Below, piece after piece: positions 62,516 to 64,000 of a stretch of DNA of 64,000 nucleotides (its first letter is position 1; every line of letters begins with the position of its first letter). Under the pieces are notes generated by a model. It had not been told where the DNA came from. It made no database searches and saw only the letters and a program-made list of their open reading frames with translations. The DNA lies in NCBI GenBank assembly GCA_028752905.1, contig JAQNBH010000002.1:28565932-28629931 (forward strand), read 5' to 3'. Origin of the DNA: Cladorhizidae sp. MBARI D1340-BT2 (taxonomy: Eukaryota; Porifera; Demospongiae; Poecilosclerida; Cladorhizidae). A program made the translations under genes and the position numbers.

Positions 62516-64000
62516 CTTGATATTTGCCCTAATTTGGTCTATATGTTTCTCATTTTCCCCCCGAAAATCTTGTTTTTTTGCCGTGAAGCTCATAACTTTT
62601 CTACACTTTACCCAAAAAAGATAATTTTTATATCACCGGATAGCTCTTCTAATTATCTGTCTTTTGTACGTGCCAAAATTTTAAGTACTCTAAGTATTAG
62701 CAAGTTATGGTGATTTGAAGTGGTAAGGTTTGGGATCTTTCCTGGCGTTTTCCAGTTGCCAAAGCGGTGGCCTGCCAGTGAAAACCACTACATTTATTGA
62801 TAATCTGTTCACATGTTGCAGATAAGGGCCTTCTCTATCAGTTGACAAAATCTGGGACTTTGGTCTTGTTAATTAGGGCAGTTATGAATTGTACTCTTAC
62901 TTGATGCTAAACATGTTCTTGATATTTGCCCTAATTTGGTCTATATGTTTCTCATTTTCCCCTCGAAAATCTTGTTTTTTTGCCGTGAAGCTCATAACTT
63001 TTCTACACTTTACCCAAAAAAGATAATTTTTATATCACCGGATAGCTCTTCTAATTATCTGTCTTTTGTACGTGCCAAAATTTTAAGTACTCTAAGTATT
63101 AGCAAGTTATGGTGATTTGAAGTGGTAAGGTTTGGGATCTTTCCTGGCGTTTTCCAGTTGCCAAAGCGGTGGCCTGCCAGTGAAAACCACTACATTTATT
63201 GATAATCTGTTCACATGTTGCAGATAAGGGCCTTCTCTATCAGTTGACAAAATCTGGGACTTTGGTCTTGTTAATTAGGGCAGTTATGAATTGTACTCTT
63301 ACTTGATGCTAAACATGTTCTTGATATTTGCCCTAATTTGGTCTATATATATGTTTCTCATTTTCCCCCCGAAAATCTTGTTTTTTTGCCGTGAAGCTCA
63401 TAACTTTTCTACACTTTACCCAAAAAAGATAATTTTTATATCACCGGATAGCCCTTCTAATTATCTGTCTTTTGTACGTGCCAAAATTTTGAGTACTCTA
63501 AGTATTAGCAAGTTATGGTGATTTGAAGTGTTAAGGTTTGTGATTTTTCCTGGCGTTTTCCAGTTGCCAAAGCGGTGGCCTGCCAGTGAAAAACCACTAC
63601 ATTTATTGATAATCTGTTCACATGTTGCAGATAAGGGCCTTCTCTATCAGTTGACAAAATCTGGGACTTTGGTCTTGTTAATTAGGGCAGTTATGAATTG
63701 TACTCTTACTTGATGCTAAACATGTTAGCTTCGTAGATTATCCACACTTCACTGAATAGACTTGTTATACAGCTATTAAGATAGGACTCTCCAAGTGCTC
63801 TCTCTTGATACCAAACATCCATATATTCTGCACACTTCACTGTAATGGACTTGCAAGATAGGTATCTCTCAGTGTTCTCTATCTTGAGCTAAACATGTTA
63901 GCTTCATAGATTCTCCACACTTCACTGTATAAACTTGATATATAGCTCTAAAGGTAGGCCTCTCTCTGTTCTCTCTCTTGATACCAAACATCCGTATATT
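62516..64000 (+). repeat. Superunit 3A+B, cut by the window end
   Basis: A copies 62516-62917, 62918-63319 (CCCCTCG) and 63320-63726; partial B 63727-64000. The last A is 407 bp with CTATATATATG, the same expansion as at 19068-19473. The array continues beyond the window. Confidence 0.92.

Larger units (their letters stand above)
1..64000 (+). repeat. Satellite DNA array with nested higher-order repeats, spanning the whole window
   Basis: Every stretch is either module A (402-403 bp, 107 copies) or module B (506 bp, 42 copies), all in the same orientation. I walked the array unit by unit using two landmarks: CTTGATATTTGCCC for A starts and AGCTTCGTAG for B starts. No gap, inversion or unrelated insertion was met. 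The only length exceptions I found among complete units are two A copies with a 4 bp TA expansion (19068-19473 and 63320-63726) and one B copy with a 1 bp deletion (60298-60802). Copies of one subtype differ by few substitutions, so the array is strongly homogenised. The satellite family and host are unknown to me. Location in centromeric, subtelomeric or other heterochromatin is inference. Confidence 0.98.

Noticed and set aside
1..64000. CRISPR array
   Set aside because: Repeats of 402-506 bp with no unique spacers between them do not fit a CRISPR architecture.
1..64000. rDNA spacer, 5S rRNA or snRNA gene array
   Set aside because: No rRNA, 5S or snRNA sequence was recognised in either module, and no gene interrupts 64 kb of spacer-like repeats.
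1..64000. Hammerhead ribozyme embedded in the satellite, as in some animal satellites
   Set aside because: I looked for CTGATGA with a matching GAAA core on both strands of A and B and found none. A covariance-model search would be decisive.

Overview
The whole 64 kb window is one uninterrupted, head-to-tail satellite DNA array. I find no protein gene, rRNA, tRNA, CRISPR array or intact transposon. Such a long AT-rich satellite with layered higher-order repeats (HORs) points to eukaryotic heterochromatin (centromeric, pericentromeric, subtelomeric, or a sex or B chromosome). I do not recognise the satellite family and cannot name the lineage.

Two building blocks account for essentially every base. 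Module A (402-403 bp) runs from CTTGATATTTGCCC to GCTAAACATGTT. Module B (506 bp) runs from AGCTTCGTAGATTATCC to GTGTTCTCTAT. There are 107 A copies (the first cut by the window edge) and 42 B copies (the last cut). B is itself six degenerate half-units of about 76-90 bp in X-Y-X-Y-X-Y order. The last 18 bp of A (CTTGATGCTAAACATGTT) belong to the same old X/Y satellite. A therefore looks like a roughly 378 bp foreign core that entered the last Y unit of B, is bounded by a direct CTTGAT repeat, and later multiplied.

Between consecutive Bs there are 1, 2, 3 or 4 A copies, giving superunits of 908, 1310-1311, 1712-1717 or 2118 bp. In the 41 A-runs that start inside the window, 1 has one A, 18 have two, 19 have three and 3 have four. 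A copies fall into subtypes by shared variants. a1: TTTTAAGTACT, GGGATCTTTCC, GAAAACC; 402 bp. a1m: a1 with ACCTAAAAAAG. a2: AAGTGTTAAGG, GTGATTTTTCC, GAAAAACC; 403 bp. a2K: a2 with GTTTTCAAG instead of GTTTTCCAG. a3: GAATAGCTC, GGGATTTTTCC; 403 bp. a4: TATGATGATTT, TTGAATACTC, ATTAGGAAG; 402 or 403 bp. Subtype order inside a superunit is not random: a1 usually follows B, and a2, a2K or a3 usually precedes B.

Layout: 1-8.2 kb is a block of mixed two-A and three-A superunits that recurs almost identically from 29,342 (offset 29,341). A 4,335 bp module (3A+B, 2A+B, 2A+B) starts at 3846, 14733, 33187 and 42259, with a derivative lacking one A at 8181. A 3,024 bp module starts at 19474, 37924 and 50020. 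Three four-A superunits occupy 22,498-28,851. The right end (55,665-64,000) is a run of near-identical three-A superunits. The window is a record of unequal exchange, local duplication and conversion at several nested scales, not a set of cooperating genes.
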